Shown: one piece after another, positions 9,314 to 18,215 of the stretch
How positions within the stretch are numbered: the stretch's first letter is position 1
Layout: each line of letters begins with the position of its first letter
Source: Leptospirales bacterium
Lineage (GTDB): Bacteria; Spirochaetota; Leptospiria; Leptospirales; Leptonemataceae
Assembly: GCA_019694655.1 (NCBI GenBank)
Contig: JAIBBN010000002.1
Span: 186,001 to 250,000, forward strand
Direction of reading: 5' to 3'
DNA length: 64,000 nucleotides
The notes under the pieces: model-generated
The model's database searches: none
The model's input: the letters and a program-made list of their open reading frames with translations, nothing else
What the model was told of the DNA's origin: nothing
Made by a program: the position numbers and the translations under genes

Positions 9314-9329
9314 TGGCATCGCGCTGCCA
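9314..9329. terminator. Weak hairpin between convergent genes
   Basis: TGGCA and TGCCA pair around a six-base loop, with AACGTTTTC after it on the plus strand. It lies in the 30-base gap between the unknown gene and the end of dnaE. The stem is only 5 bp, so termination here is uncertain. Confidence 0.3.
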
Positions 9330-9336
9330 AACGTTT

Positions 9337-12300
9337 TCAGCTATTTACAGTCAGGGAAGGCGCAGAGGCGCTGGCGTAAAGCTCCGTAATCTGACCGCCA
9401 GTGGAAAAGTAAATGGCGCGAATCTGTTCCATCGCCGCCAGACTATCGCGCAATTCCTGGCTGTAGCGCACCCGAAAACTATCGTGGGCTCGAATTACAG
9501 TAGGATTTTCTTCGCCGCGATCCATGAGATGGAAGTAGACGCCAATAGCGCCGCGGTGATTGCGCAGTATTGCCTGCAGTTGCCCAAGGCAGGCGGCATC
9601 AAGCGCCGCACTGCTGAGCTTCAGATGCAGCGCCTTCTCCTGCCGTTCCTGCAACAGTTCCTGATCCAGGGCGCGAACGCCTTCAACAATAACTGACGGC
9701 GTCCCTGTTTCCTCTCGTTTCTCTACGATGGCGCTGAAAAAGAGCGGATGGTCCTTCTGGAGGTCCTTGCGTACTCGCTCCAGGGCTTGCGGAAAAACCA
9801 CCGCTTCGATTGTACCGGTCAGGTCCTCGATTTTCAGTCGAGCCATCTCCTTTCCCTTCTGAGTCAGTCGCAACTGGATGTCATTGATCACTCCAGCAAT
9901 TTCAGCGCGCGCTCCAGATGCCAGTTCGCCCAGTCGTTCAATGGGAGCTGCTTTGATCCGCTTCAGCGTTTGTTCGAAGCGCTTGAGCGGATGCCCGCTG
10001 AAATAGAATCCAAGCACGTCTTTCTCAAGTCGCAGCAATTCATTTTGTTCCAATTCCAGGGCATCTTTTCCGCGCGGCACTGGCTCGTGGACTTCCTGAT
10101 TGGCGCCGGGCAGCGCTCCAAAAAGCGAATCCTGACCTGCCAGGCGATCTTGCTGGATGCGGTGGCCGTGGGTCATGGCCAGTTCTACGCTGGCCAGCAG
10201 CGCCTTGCGCGTATAGCCCAGGCTTTGAAAAGCGCCGGCCTGCACCAGCGACTCGATTGCCCGGCGGTTGCAAAGCCGTAGATCGGCAAGTTCTGCAAAT
10301 TGGAAAAAGGATTCAAAAGCGCCAGCCGGCGCTGTCTTGCGAGCCTCAACCAGGGTCTCCATGGCTGGGATTCCGGCGTTCTTGATGGCGCCAAGTCCGT
10401 AGCGTATGGCGCCATCACGGACCACGCTGAAGGAGACTTCACTGGCGTTGACATCCGGCGCCAGCAATTCAATGCCCATTGCTTTGCATGCCAGAACGTA
10501 GGGGATGACATCCTCCGCCTTGCCAATGGCCGAGTTGAGAGCGGCGCACATATAGTCGGTCGGATAGTTGGCCTTGAAATACGCGGTCTGGTAAACGACC
10601 ATCGCGTAAGCAGCCGAATGGCTCTTGTTGAAGCCGTACTCCGCAAATTTAGCCATTTGGTCGTAAAGATCGCTGGCGAATTTCTCCGCATAGCCTCGCT
10701 GGCGGGCGCCTTCCACGAATTTCAAACGCATTTCAGCCATTTTTTCGGCAATCTTCTTGCCCATGGCTTTGCGCAGGGCATCGGCCTGACCGGCGGTAAA
10801 GCCGCCGATGATGCGTGATATCTGCATCACCTGTTCCTGATATACGATGACCCCGTAGGTATCTTCCAGGCACTCGCGCAAATCGGCATGTGGATAGTCG
10901 ACCTTCTCGCGGCCTTTCTTGCGGTTGATAAAAGATTCGGCCATCCCGGCCTTCAGCGGCCCCGGCCGAAAAAGTGCAATCAGAGCTACAAGATCTTCAA
11001 ATCGAGAAGGTTTGATGCGCATTACAAATTCGCGCATTCCGCCGCTGGATTCCAGTTGGAAAACGCCGGTGGTCTCGCCGCGACCGAGCAACTCGTAGGC
11101 TTTGGCGTTATCGAGAGCGATGGTTTGCAGATCGATTTCTTCGCCCAGCCGTTGACGGATTCCACGTAAAGCGTGATCCAGGATTGTCAGGTTTCGCAAC
11201 CCGAGGAAGTCCATCTTGACCAGACCGACGTCGGTCAGGGCGCTCATGTCATACTGCGTAACCTGGACCCGCTCGGCGCCCTTTTCGCCGGCGCGCGCCG
11301 CCACCGTTGCCAGGGGTACAAGGTCCTCAAGAGGCTGCGGTGCAATGACAACGCCGGCCGCATGGACGCCGGTTTGACGGACATTGCCTTCCAGGGTCAG
11401 CGCTACTTCAAAGAGGCGACGCTGTGTCTCGCCGCGCTCCGAATAGGCTTTGAGTTCGCTGGAGCTGTCCAGCGCTTCCTGTAAGGAGATGTTCAATACA
11501 TCCGGGAACATCTTGGATAGATTGTTGGCCTCGTCGAAAGGTATGTTCAGGACGCGGGCGACATCCTTGAGGCAGGCCTTGGCAGCCATCGTTCCGTAGG
11601 TAATGATCTGACCTACACGATCGGCCCCGTATTTCTCGCGTACGTAGTTGATGACTTCTTCACGCCGATCAGCGCAGAAATCGACGTCAATATCCGGCAT
11701 CTCCTTGCGGTCCGGGTTCAGGAAGCGTTCAAAAAGCAGTCCATAGCGCAGCGGATCGATGTCGGTGATTCCCAGGGCAAAGGCGACCAGGCTACCCGCA
11801 GCAGAGCCGCGCCCTGGACCAACCGGGATGCCGTTGCGCTTGGCCCAGTTGATGAAATCCTGAACAATCAGGAAGTAGCCGGCGAAATCCATACTGCTGA
11901 TTACGCCGTACTCAAATTCAAATCGTTCGCGAACCGCCGGACTGATCTGGCCATTGTATCGCTTTTCCAGCCCCTGCCAGGCCAGTTCGCGCATGTAACT
12001 GTCAAGACTGTGACCGGGCGGCGTTTCGAAGCGTGGCAAGAGCGGATTGCCAAAGTCAAATTGCAGATCGCACATCTCTGCGATCAGCGCAGTATTGTGA
12101 AAGGCCTCCATTGCGCCGGGATAGAGCAGGGCCATTTCGGCCGGCGACTTGACATAGAACTCGGAGTTGAAGCCGAATTGCAGCGGATCCTCGATGGTCT
12201 TCTTCTGGTTGATGCGCAACAGGATATCCTGGGCCGCTTGATCCTGGCGACGCAGGAAGTGAGCGTCATTGGTCAGCGCCAGTTTCATGCCATTGCGACG

Positions 12301-12939
12301 CGCCAGCTCAAGGTTGCCCTTGAATACAAGCTCCTCCTCAGGCAGACCATGCTTCTGGATTTCCAGAAAGAAGCGATCACGGCCAAAAATATCCAGCAAC
12401 TTGCCGGCGACGCTCTGGGCCTGGTCTTGTTGTCCATGAAGCAGTTTGCTCTGAACCTCGCCGCCAAGGCAGGCAGTCAAACAGATCAAACCTTGCGAAT
12501 GCTCGGAAAGCAAAGCGTAGTCAATACGTGGCTTGCGGTAGAAGCCCTCCGTATAGGAGCGACTGGCCAGTCGGATCAAGTTTGCGTAGCCTTCCCGATT
12601 CGCTGCCAGCAGAATCAGATGGTAGTTGTTGCCGTCGGCCAGACGCTCGACGTGCTTTTTTTCTTTACGGCTGCCAGGCGCGACGTAGAACTCACAACCA
12701 ATGATCGGCTTTACTCCGTGTTTGACTGCCGCCCGATAAAACTCGACTGCGCCAAACATGTTGCCGTGATCCGTCATGGCGACGCTGTTCATGCCAAGTT
12801 CACGAACATGACGCATCAACGAGTCGATTCGAATGGCGCCATCCAGCAGGCTATACGATGTGTGCAGGTGCAGATGCGCAAACTTCAAACCGTCCGAATC
12901 TTGTGCTGCGGCGGGAGGGGTTGAGATGTCAGCGGGCAT
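9337..12939 (-). CDS. dnaE: DNA polymerase III subunit alpha
   Basis: This 1200-residue protein is the replicative polymerase catalytic subunit. The N-terminal PHP domain starts with HLHLHTSYSLLDG and TDHGNM. The palm region shows GPGRGSAAGSLVAFALG and the catalytic acidic motif MPDIDVDF. Further on are the fingers segment (TYGTMAAKACLKDV), helix-hairpin-helix elements, and an OB-fold near the C-terminus (AEIAGVINDIQLRLTQKGKEM). Its length fits the DnaE1 class. I placed the start at the ATG encoding MPADIS because the longer upstream reading has no domain character and would run into the divergent gene. It stands alone on its strand and is divergent from the MerR-TPR gene. Confidence 0.97.
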   Translation of the reverse strand: MPADISTPPAAAQDSDGLKFAHLHLHTSYSLLDGAIRIDSLMRHVRELGMNSVAMTDHGNMFGAVEFYRAAVKHGVKPIIGCEFYVAPGSRKEKKHVERLADGNNYHLILLAANREGYANLIRLASRSYTEGFYRKPRIDYALLSEHSQGLICLTACLGGEVQSKLLHGQQDQAQSVAGKLLDIFGRDRFFLEIQKHGLPEEELVFKGNLELARRNGMKLALTNDAHFLRRQDQAAQDILLRINQKKTIEDPLQFGFNSEFYVKSPAEMALLYPGAMEAFHNTALIAEMCDLQFDFGNPLLPRFETPPGHSLDSYMRELAWQGLEKRYNGQISPAVRERFEFEYGVISSMDFAGYFLIVQDFINWAKRNGIPVGPGRGSAAGSLVAFALGITDIDPLRYGLLFERFLNPDRKEMPDIDVDFCADRREEVINYVREKYGADRVGQIITYGTMAAKACLKDVARVLNIPFDEANNLSKMFPDVLNISLQEALDSSSELKAYSERGETQRRLFEVALTLEGNVRQTGVHAAGVVIAPQPLEDLVPLATVAARAGEKGAERVQVTQYDMSALTDVGLVKMDFLGLRNLTILDHALRGIRQRLGEEIDLQTIALDNAKAYELLGRGETTGVFQLESSGGMREFVMRIKPSRFEDLVALIALFRPGPLKAGMAESFINRKKGREKVDYPHADLRECLEDTYGVIVYQEQVMQISRIIGGFTAGQADALRKAMGKKIAEKMAEMRLKFVEGARQRGYAEKFASDLYDQMAKFAEYGFNKSHSAAYAMVVYQTAYFKANYPTDYMCAALNSAIGKAEDVIPYVLACKAMGIELLAPDVNASEVSFSVVRDGAIRYGLGAIKNAGIPAMETLVEARKTAPAGAFESFFQFAELADLRLCNRRAIESLVQAGAFQSLGYTRKALLASVELAMTHGHRIQQDRLAGQDSLFGALPGANQEVHEPVPRGKDALELEQNELLRLEKDVLGFYFSGHPLKRFEQTLKRIKAAPIERLGELASGARAEIAGVINDIQLRLTQKGKEMARLKIEDLTGTIEAVVFPQALERVRKDLQKDHPLFFSAIVEKREETGTPSVIVEGVRALDQELLQERQEKALHLKLSSAALDAACLGQLQAILRNHRGAIGVYFHLMDRGEENPTVIRAHDSFRVRYSQELRDSLAAMEQIRAIYFSTGGQITELYASASAPSLTVNS

Positions 12940-13029
12940 GAGCGCTTCCGGGTCCAGGGGACATAATGGCCAGGGGCATGGTCCGCTGCAAGCATCCAGC
13001 CCGGAAAAAAAATGGGAGGCCAGAAGGGC

Positions 13030-13929
13030 GTGAGCGCTCTGGCACTTCGCCTTGCGGCCCAGCGACTGGGAGCGCCAGTCCATCAGCTCCTATATTGGAG
13101 GAAAACCGGACTCTTGAGTCCGGGTCCCGGGGGCCTGGACTTTCAGGATCTGGTTCGGATTCGCTTTATCGCCGCCTGCCGGGAGCGCGGTCTTTCCCTG
13201 CAGCGTATTCGCCGGGCAATTCGCAGCCTGAAGATACAGGACCAGTCGCCGGCCAGCGCTGATTGGAGCAGCAATCTGGAACTGGTTGGATTGGACCTGT
13301 TGCACCGTGAGGCGGATCGATTGGTACAACTGGAAACCGGCCAGATGTTTCTGCCTTACCAGCGCAGTCAATTGCTGGTTTTTCCGGGATCGCAGCAGCT
13401 GGCAGAGAATGCTGAACTCAAAGAGCTGGAGGGCGAGTATCTGCGCGAAATGGAGAGCGGCGATTTTCAGCGCATCCGCCGCGCTCTGGAGCGCCTGCTG
13501 CGGATACGCCCCGACCACCTCGCGGCGCTGATCGAATTCGGCAATCTCTGCTTTGAGTTCCGGCGCTACGCTGATGCGCTTCGCTACTATGACGCCGCGC
13601 TGGAGCTCGAACCAAACTGCGTCGAGGCTATCTACAACTCTGCCAACATTCATTTTCGGGAGAAGCGCTTTGCCGCCGCCATTCGCTGCTTCCAGCGCTG
13701 TCTGACGCTGGACCCCGAGTTTCCCGAGGCTTATTACAATCTTGGCCTGCTATATTACAATCTGCGCTACCTGGAATATTCTACCGAATGCCTGCAAAGT
13801 TATTTACGATTGGATCCCGATTCTGATTGGTCGGATCTGGCTCGCGGCTACATTGCCGAAATGGAGTCGCTATCGAGTCTCGGCGGCGAAGCGGATCTTT
13901 TTTCCAGCTCGGGAGGCGGCGCCGATTGA
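13030..13929 (+). CDS. MerR-like HTH domain fused to TPR repeats
   Basis: The first 70 residues look like a MerR-family winged helix: a predicted recognition unit (LAAQRLGAPVHQLLYWRKTGLLSP) and then DLVRIRFIAACRERGLSLQRIRRAI. About 80 residues of uncertain structure follow. Residues 150-270 contain three TPR units (HLAALIEFGNLCFEFRRYAD, AIYNSANIHFREKRFAAAI, EAYYNLGLLYYNLRYLEYS). No effector domain with Cys ligands is present, so the TPR part is the likely sensing or partner-binding region. The GTG at 13030 follows GGGAGG at 13014-13019 at good spacing; an in-frame ATG at 13012 is also possible but would include that ribosome site. It is divergent from dnaE. Confidence 0.7.
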   Translation: MSALALRLAAQRLGAPVHQLLYWRKTGLLSPGPGGLDFQDLVRIRFIAACRERGLSLQRIRRAIRSLKIQDQSPASADWSSNLELVGLDLLHREADRLVQLETGQMFLPYQRSQLLVFPGSQQLAENAELKELEGEYLREMESGDFQRIRRALERLLRIRPDHLAALIEFGNLCFEFRRYADALRYYDAALELEPNCVEAIYNSANIHFREKRFAAAIRCFQRCLTLDPEFPEAYYNLGLLYYNLRYLEYSTECLQSYLRLDPDSDWSDLARGYIAEMESLSSLGGEADLFSSSGGGAD

Positions 13930-13993
13930 TGGCGCTGATACAACCCTGGATACATCGGAAGAACTGGAAAGGGCGGCGGCGGTCTTCCACACC

Positions 13994-14860
13994 ATGAGCT
14001 TGGTGCAATTGCGACGTTCGCATAGCGCTATCTGCCAGCTTGACCAATCGGTCATTGAACGCTTTGTTGAAAAATATTCGGACTTCATAATCTTTTTGCT
14101 GAGCGTTTCGGACCGCACCCGGGCCCGCGAACTGCTCGATCGCCTGACGGACCACTCGCTCATTTACATCGCTGAGGAAGAGCTGCGCGGCGCATTGATC
14201 GGGGAGATTGCCGCTGCGGCTCGCGATGGCAGGGACTTTCTGGATTTCTCGCTCTTTCTGGATCTCGTGGACCGACCGCCAGCAGCGGGACCGTTGCCGG
14301 ACTGCGTAGCTCATGTGCTGCAGATGGCCGCGACAGGGGGAGGCGCCGCGCGGCCGCTGGCCGCGCTGGAAAGCGTACCGCCTCTGCGACGGTCAGCGGC
14401 GCTCTCTGGCATATTGCAGCGCAACCGTGCTGTAGCCCTGGGGCTTGTCGCATATGCCAGCCGCAATCTGCGTTGTGCGGCCATGGACGCACTGCTGGAA
14501 AAATCCCCCGATCTGCTGGCATTGATTCCGGCGTCGCGCTTCTTTGAACGCTTTACCGAAGAGCATTCCGCCTACTTGCCCATCGCCCTGCGGCACCATT
14601 TGCCTGATGAAGTGCAGCGGACGCTGCAGCAATTTGAAGAGTTCTTCCGGCAGCAGGCAAGTTCACTGGAAGAAATCCGCCGTCTGGCCGCGGAGACCCC
14701 CTCCGCGGAGCGGCGATCGCGCCTTCTGGACCTCATTTATTCGCTGCAATTGAAATTGCAGGGGCCGGCGGCGGATCTGGTAATGCAGGAATTTCTCAAG
14801 CTAGGCGCGCTGGACGAAGCCGACCTGGATCTCCTGCGTCGACTTCGCCAATCGCGTTGA
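13994..14860 (+). CDS. Hypothetical helical-repeat protein
   Basis: I do not recognise this protein. It is almost wholly helical and rich in Leu, Ala, Arg and Glu, with repeated units (ARELLDRLTDHSLIYIAEEELRG, ALGLVAYASRNLRCAAMDAL, DLLALIPASRFFERF) that resemble HEAT or FliG-like helical repeats. No signal peptide or membrane segment is visible. The start is uncertain: 13994 is the first in-frame ATG, but protein-like sequence continues upstream of it to about 13925, where GGGAGG at 13910-13915 precedes an ATT codon at 13925. An ATT start, or a frameshift at the junction with the MerR-TPR gene, would explain this. The two genes probably share a transcript. Confidence 0.6.
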   Translation: MSLVQLRRSHSAICQLDQSVIERFVEKYSDFIIFLLSVSDRTRARELLDRLTDHSLIYIAEEELRGALIGEIAAAARDGRDFLDFSLFLDLVDRPPAAGPLPDCVAHVLQMAATGGGAARPLAALESVPPLRRSAALSGILQRNRAVALGLVAYASRNLRCAAMDALLEKSPDLLALIPASRFFERFTEEHSAYLPIALRHHLPDEVQRTLQQFEEFFRQQASSLEEIRRLAAETPSAERRSRLLDLIYSLQLKLQGPAADLVMQEFLKLGALDEADLDLLRRLRQSR

Positions 14861-14868
14861 TTGCCCAC

Positions 14869-15084
14869 TCAGGCGGCAAAGAATTCAGCGCGCCGAATTT
14901 CGGCAATGTGGATGCTGGCCCGTACTCCAATGCGATTGTTCTGTATGACGACATCGCCTTCCATGCAGCGATTCTTGTCCAGTTCCACCACGGCGCCGTC
15001 GCGCAGGTGCAGGATGATGTCGATTCCTCTGAAGTCGATGTACTGGCGTAGTTGTTTGCGAAACTCGTTATCGGTAACTCTCAT
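14869..15084 (-). CDS. Small conserved-looking hypothetical protein, 71 residues
   Basis: The protein has a compact alpha-beta pattern: a charged N-terminal helix (DNEFRKQLRQYID), then strands FRGIDIILHLRDGAVVELDKN and GDVVIQNNRIGVRASIHIAEI. It looks like a small beta-barrel of the RNA-binding or PilZ type, but there is no motif that would fix a family. No signal peptide is present. It ends within a few bases of the preceding convergent gene and starts at the edge of the long gap in front of rpsU. Confidence 0.55.
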   Translation of the reverse strand: MRVTDNEFRKQLRQYIDFRGIDIILHLRDGAVVELDKNRCMEGDVVIQNNRIGVRASIHIAEIRRAEFFAA

Positions 15085-15202
15085 TCGGCGGCTCCCAGCA
15101 GCGTATTATGTCTGATCAACTTAACGGTACGATTGGCGCGGAAGTGCAGCAAAAAAGTAAACGCCGCGGGAAAAGCAGCGACGTAGCATTACATATATTT
15201 AG

Positions 15203-15214
15203 TACTACGTAGTA
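15203..15214. promoter_or_regulatory. 12-bp perfect palindrome TACTACGTAGTA
   Basis: This is a perfect palindrome just after the TATATT box at 15195-15200. The half site ACGTAG also occurs at 15181-15186, giving a second inverted pairing with CTACGT at 15205-15210. The position fits an operator over the promoter of the rpsU cluster. The binding protein is unknown. Confidence 0.35.
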
Positions 15215-15227
15215 AGAACCCTGGCCG

Positions 15228-15254
15228 GGGCGCCGGGCCCCTCCGCCGGCGCCC
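15228..15254 (+). promoter_or_regulatory. Strong 9-bp GC hairpin in the rpsU leader
   Basis: GGGCGCCGG at 15228-15236 pairs perfectly with CCGGCGCCC at 15246-15254 around a 9-base loop. There is no T-run after it, so it is not a simple intrinsic terminator. It may be part of a regulatory leader or a binding site for a ribosomal protein. Confidence 0.4.
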
Positions 15255-15406
15255 GAATCCGACGCCGACAGCGGGGGGCTTCCGGCGGCAACGGGCGGCG
15301 CTGGCCGGCATCGGACGGGGATTATGCCGCTTGACCGCCAGGCGGGCGGCGACGATTGTGGCGGTTTGCAGAGGGAAAGCACGGGGCCCGCAGGCCGGAG
15401 TGGGGA

Positions 15407-15616
15407 ATGATTGGAATTACCGTAAAAGATGGCGAGTCAATCGACGCAGCACTGAAGCGTTTCAAGCGCGAGTGTGTCAATGCCGGCATTCAATCGGAGA
15501 TCAAGCGTCGCGAATACTATGAAAAGCCTTCCGATCGCCGGAAGCGCAAGCGCGAGGCCGCCGTCCGCAAGCGCGAGAAGAAGCGGATGATGATGCTGAA
15601 GAAGGACAAAGTCTAG
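15407..15616 (+). CDS. rpsU: 30S ribosomal protein S21 (bS21)
   Basis: The 69-residue product starts [22 protein letters not shown] and ends in a very basic tail ([19 protein letters not shown]), which is the S21 pattern. S21 binds the platform of the small subunit and helps initiation. A purine-rich stretch (GGAGTGGGGA) precedes the ATG. It is the first gene of the classical macromolecular synthesis cluster here, with yqeY 15 bases downstream and dnaG and rpoD following. Confidence 0.95.
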   Translation: MIGITVKDGESIDAALKRFKRECVNAGIQSEIKRREYYEKPSDRRKRKREAAVRKREKKRMMMLKKDKV

Positions 15617-15631
15617 AAAACGAGGGCGGCT

Positions 15632-16087
15632 GTGGCCACTCTAAGTGAGACAATACAAAAAGACCTGCTGGCAGCAATGAAGGCGCGCAGCGAAGTGGAA
15701 CTATCCACGCTGCGCATGCTCAAATCGGACATCCAGTACGAGCTGACGCGCGACGGCGCAGAATCGCTGACGGACGAAAAGGTGCTGGAGCTGGTGCGAC
15801 GCGGCATCAAGCGTCGTCGGGAATCGATTGAACAATTCGAGAAGGGCGGTCGCGCCGAGCTGGCCGCTCAGGAAAAGGCCGAGATGGCGGTTCTGGAGCG
15901 CTACCTGCCGCCCTCCTTATCTGCAGATGCTATTGAACAGGTAATTGCTGAGGTCCTGGCCGCCAACGCCGGCGCATCGGCGGCGGATACGGGAAAGATT
16001 ATGGGGCAGGTCATGGGCCGCCTCAAAGGTCAGAATGCAGACGGCGCATTAGTGAAGTCCCTGGTTCAGAAGCGTTTGCAATCTTGA
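15632..16087 (+). CDS. yqeY: GatB/YqeY domain protein
   Basis: This 151-residue helical protein matches the YqeY family: an N-terminal helix (TIQKDLLAAMKARSEVELSTLRML), the SI-EQFEKGGR-like segment near residue 70, YLPPSLSADAIEQVI, and the C-terminal G-x-VMGRLKG signature followed by A-L-V. The domain resembles the tail of GatB and may bind tRNA, but its function is not settled. The GTG start follows GAGGG. Its place between rpsU and dnaG is common in bacteria. Confidence 0.92.
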   Translation: MATLSETIQKDLLAAMKARSEVELSTLRMLKSDIQYELTRDGAESLTDEKVLELVRRGIKRRRESIEQFEKGGRAELAAQEKAEMAVLERYLPPSLSADAIEQVIAEVLAANAGASAADTGKIMGQVMGRLKGQNADGALVKSLVQKRLQS

Positions 16088-16121
16088 ACGGCGGCCGGCG
16101 CCGTAAAGCCGGATAAGTCAA

Positions 16122-18032
16122 ATGGCAGCCGACTTCAAAGAGCAGGTCCTGCAGGCTGTCCCCATCGAGTCTTACATCGGCCGCTATACTGCGCTGCGCA
16201 AGGCCGGTAAGACCTACAAGGGCCTGTGCCCATTTCACAAAGAAAAGACGCCATCCTTTACTGTGAATCCGGAACGCGGTCTGTTTCATTGCTTTGGCTG
16301 CGGCAAGGGCGGCGACCTGATTGCATTTGCAATGGAAATGGATCGATCCACGTTTCCAGAAGCGCTGGATACGCTGGCCCGCTTTGCCGGCATCGAACGA
16401 CCAAAATCAACGCAAGGCAATGATCCAAGGGAGCGATTGTTTGCTACCAACCGAACAGCCAGTAAGTGTTTTACTGACTTCCTGCAAAGCGATCAGGGCG
16501 TTGAAGCTCGCCGCTACATGAGTGAACGGGGCATCGGCGCCGAAATGGCGGCCAGGTACGAACTGGGCGCGTCGCCAAGGCAGTGGGATTGGCTGTCGCA
16601 AATGCTGGTCGAGCGCCGCGACGAGGCCCTCGAGCTGGGACTGTTGCGCCGTAACGAGCGCGGCGATGTCTACGACTTCTTTCGCGGACGATTGATGTTC
16701 CCGATCCATGACGCCGCCGGACGCCTTGCTGCCTTTGGCGGACGCATTTTGCCTGGCGATGAAAGTCCGGCCAAGTACGTAAATTCGCCGGAATCGCCGG
16801 TCTTTCACAAGGGTCGAACGCTCTATGGATTGCATCAGGCTGCCGCCGCCATTCGCACCCGAGGCGAGTGCCTTTTTGTGGAGGGCTACCTGGATGTAAT
16901 CGGTCTGGCGCAAGCCGGTCTGGGGTACGTCGTCGCGCCGCTTGGAACTGCCGTCACTGCCGAACACCTTGCACTGGCAGCGCGCTATGCGCAACGACAG
17001 ATTGCAATTTTCGATGGCGATCGCGCCGGGCGAAGCGCCGCCCTGCGTTTCGCCCGCCTGGCGCTGGGCGCCGGATATACCGAGGCTTTTGCTATCCTCT
17101 TGCCTCCAGGTAAAGATCCCTTTGACTTATCGCAGCAATTGAGGCCCGCCGACTGGGATCAGCTGCTGGCCGCCCGCGTCCGCGTCGACGCGCTGCTCTT
17201 GCTGGAGTGGCTCTTTCCGGATCTGGCCGCAACGCTGGCGCCCGAGAATTTGACGCCGCCAGAGTACGCCGCTTTTGTAGCTGAGCTGTATGCCGGCCAA
17301 CGTCTGGATTTGCTGCCCGCCGGACTGGAACGGCGTAGCGCCCTGGATCGCTTGTTTCGTTCCGCGGCGGAATTGGAGCGTGAGAGCGATCGATTGCTGA
17401 TGCTCGACGCCGGCGCGCGACTGCTGACCCTTGATGGTAGCGAAGTGCGAAGGGAATTTGGAGCGCAGCACGCCGCGTCGCTGCGCAGTCGGCCCGGCGG
17501 CAACTCAGTGGCGCCGTCGGCAGGACCAGCTCCAGCCGCCGAGGAAGGCAGTCGGCCGGCGGCCGCTTCGGTAGATCCCGCAATGAGCCGCGTTGAGCGA
17601 GCGCTGGTTGCAGAACTGGTCTGGGCGCCAGCCGCTGCTGCCGAGCTGAGCGCTGAGCTCAAGGGTCTGGAGCTGGAGGATTCGCTGGCGGAACGGGTTT
17701 GGCGTCATCTGGAAATGCGCCTCTTGACTGGCCAACTCTGGCCGGCGGGCGATCTACGGCGACTGGAGCTGCCAGCGGATGCCCTGGCTTTGTTTTCCGG
17801 CGAAGGAATGCAACGGGATTCGAAGTCGGAACCGGATCGCGCCGTTGCGGCGCTGCGAGAACTGTTGCGACACCGCTCTATCCTGGCGCTCAAAAAAAAT
17901 GTGGGCGAGCTGGACCGCCGCTACATTGTGGCCGACTTGGTGGAAAGGGCCCAGATTATGGAAGAGCGGAATCGGTTGCTCAAGGAGCTGAAAGCCCTTG
18001 AGTTTGGCCGACGCAGCGTTGGTCCGCTCTGA
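16122..18032 (+). CDS. dnaG: DNA primase
   Basis: The 636-residue protein makes RNA primers at the replication fork. The N-terminal CHC2 zinc finger is seen as CPFHKEKTPSF and FHCFGCGKGGD (ligands C-x2-H and C-x2-C). The TOPRIM core has the catalytic glutamate in LFVEGYLDVIGL and the metal aspartates in IFDGDRAGRSAA. The C-terminal 200 residues, the helicase-binding part, are poorly conserved and contain an Ala/Pro-rich linker near residue 465. The gene lies 34 bases after yqeY and before rpoD, with a 183-base gap that may hold a separate promoter for rpoD. Confidence 0.97.
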   Translation: MAADFKEQVLQAVPIESYIGRYTALRKAGKTYKGLCPFHKEKTPSFTVNPERGLFHCFGCGKGGDLIAFAMEMDRSTFPEALDTLARFAGIERPKSTQGNDPRERLFATNRTASKCFTDFLQSDQGVEARRYMSERGIGAEMAARYELGASPRQWDWLSQMLVERRDEALELGLLRRNERGDVYDFFRGRLMFPIHDAAGRLAAFGGRILPGDESPAKYVNSPESPVFHKGRTLYGLHQAAAAIRTRGECLFVEGYLDVIGLAQAGLGYVVAPLGTAVTAEHLALAARYAQRQIAIFDGDRAGRSAALRFARLALGAGYTEAFAILLPPGKDPFDLSQQLRPADWDQLLAARVRVDALLLLEWLFPDLAATLAPENLTPPEYAAFVAELYAGQRLDLLPAGLERRSALDRLFRSAAELERESDRLLMLDAGARLLTLDGSEVRREFGAQHAASLRSRPGGNSVAPSAGPAPAAEEGSRPAAASVDPAMSRVERALVAELVWAPAAAAELSAELKGLELEDSLAERVWRHLEMRLLTGQLWPAGDLRRLELPADALALFSGEGMQRDSKSEPDRAVAALRELLRHRSILALKKNVGELDRRYIVADLVERAQIMEERNRLLKELKALEFGRRSVGPL

Positions 18033-18215
18033 TTCTTCCGCCGGCGGAATTCCGCGCATACTGGCAGTTTCTTTTTGGTCCTTCAGGATTCGATAATAGA
18101 GCGACGGGCAGGCAGCTGCCAGATCTGGCCGGCCAAGCGGCATCGTCGCCAGAGTGGCGAGCCGACGCGGCTTGAGTAAGATCAACAAATTGGCAGAGAA
18201 GCAGGGTTAGCAGCG

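Larger units (their letters stand above)
15085..15406 (+). other. Structured GC-rich leader region before rpsU
   Basis: No convincing gene lies in these 322 bases. The first half holds an AT-rich patch with a possible -10 element (TATATT, 15195-15200) and an overlapping palindrome. The second half is very GC-rich with at least one strong stem. It probably contains the promoter and untranslated leader of the rpsU-yqeY-dnaG-rpoD cluster. A minus-strand reading at 15116-15382 exists but has no start signal or domain. Confidence 0.5.

Noticed and set aside
12010-12924. 304-codon open frame on the plus strand
   Set aside because: It is antisense to the dnaE PHP region, which is beyond doubt coding.
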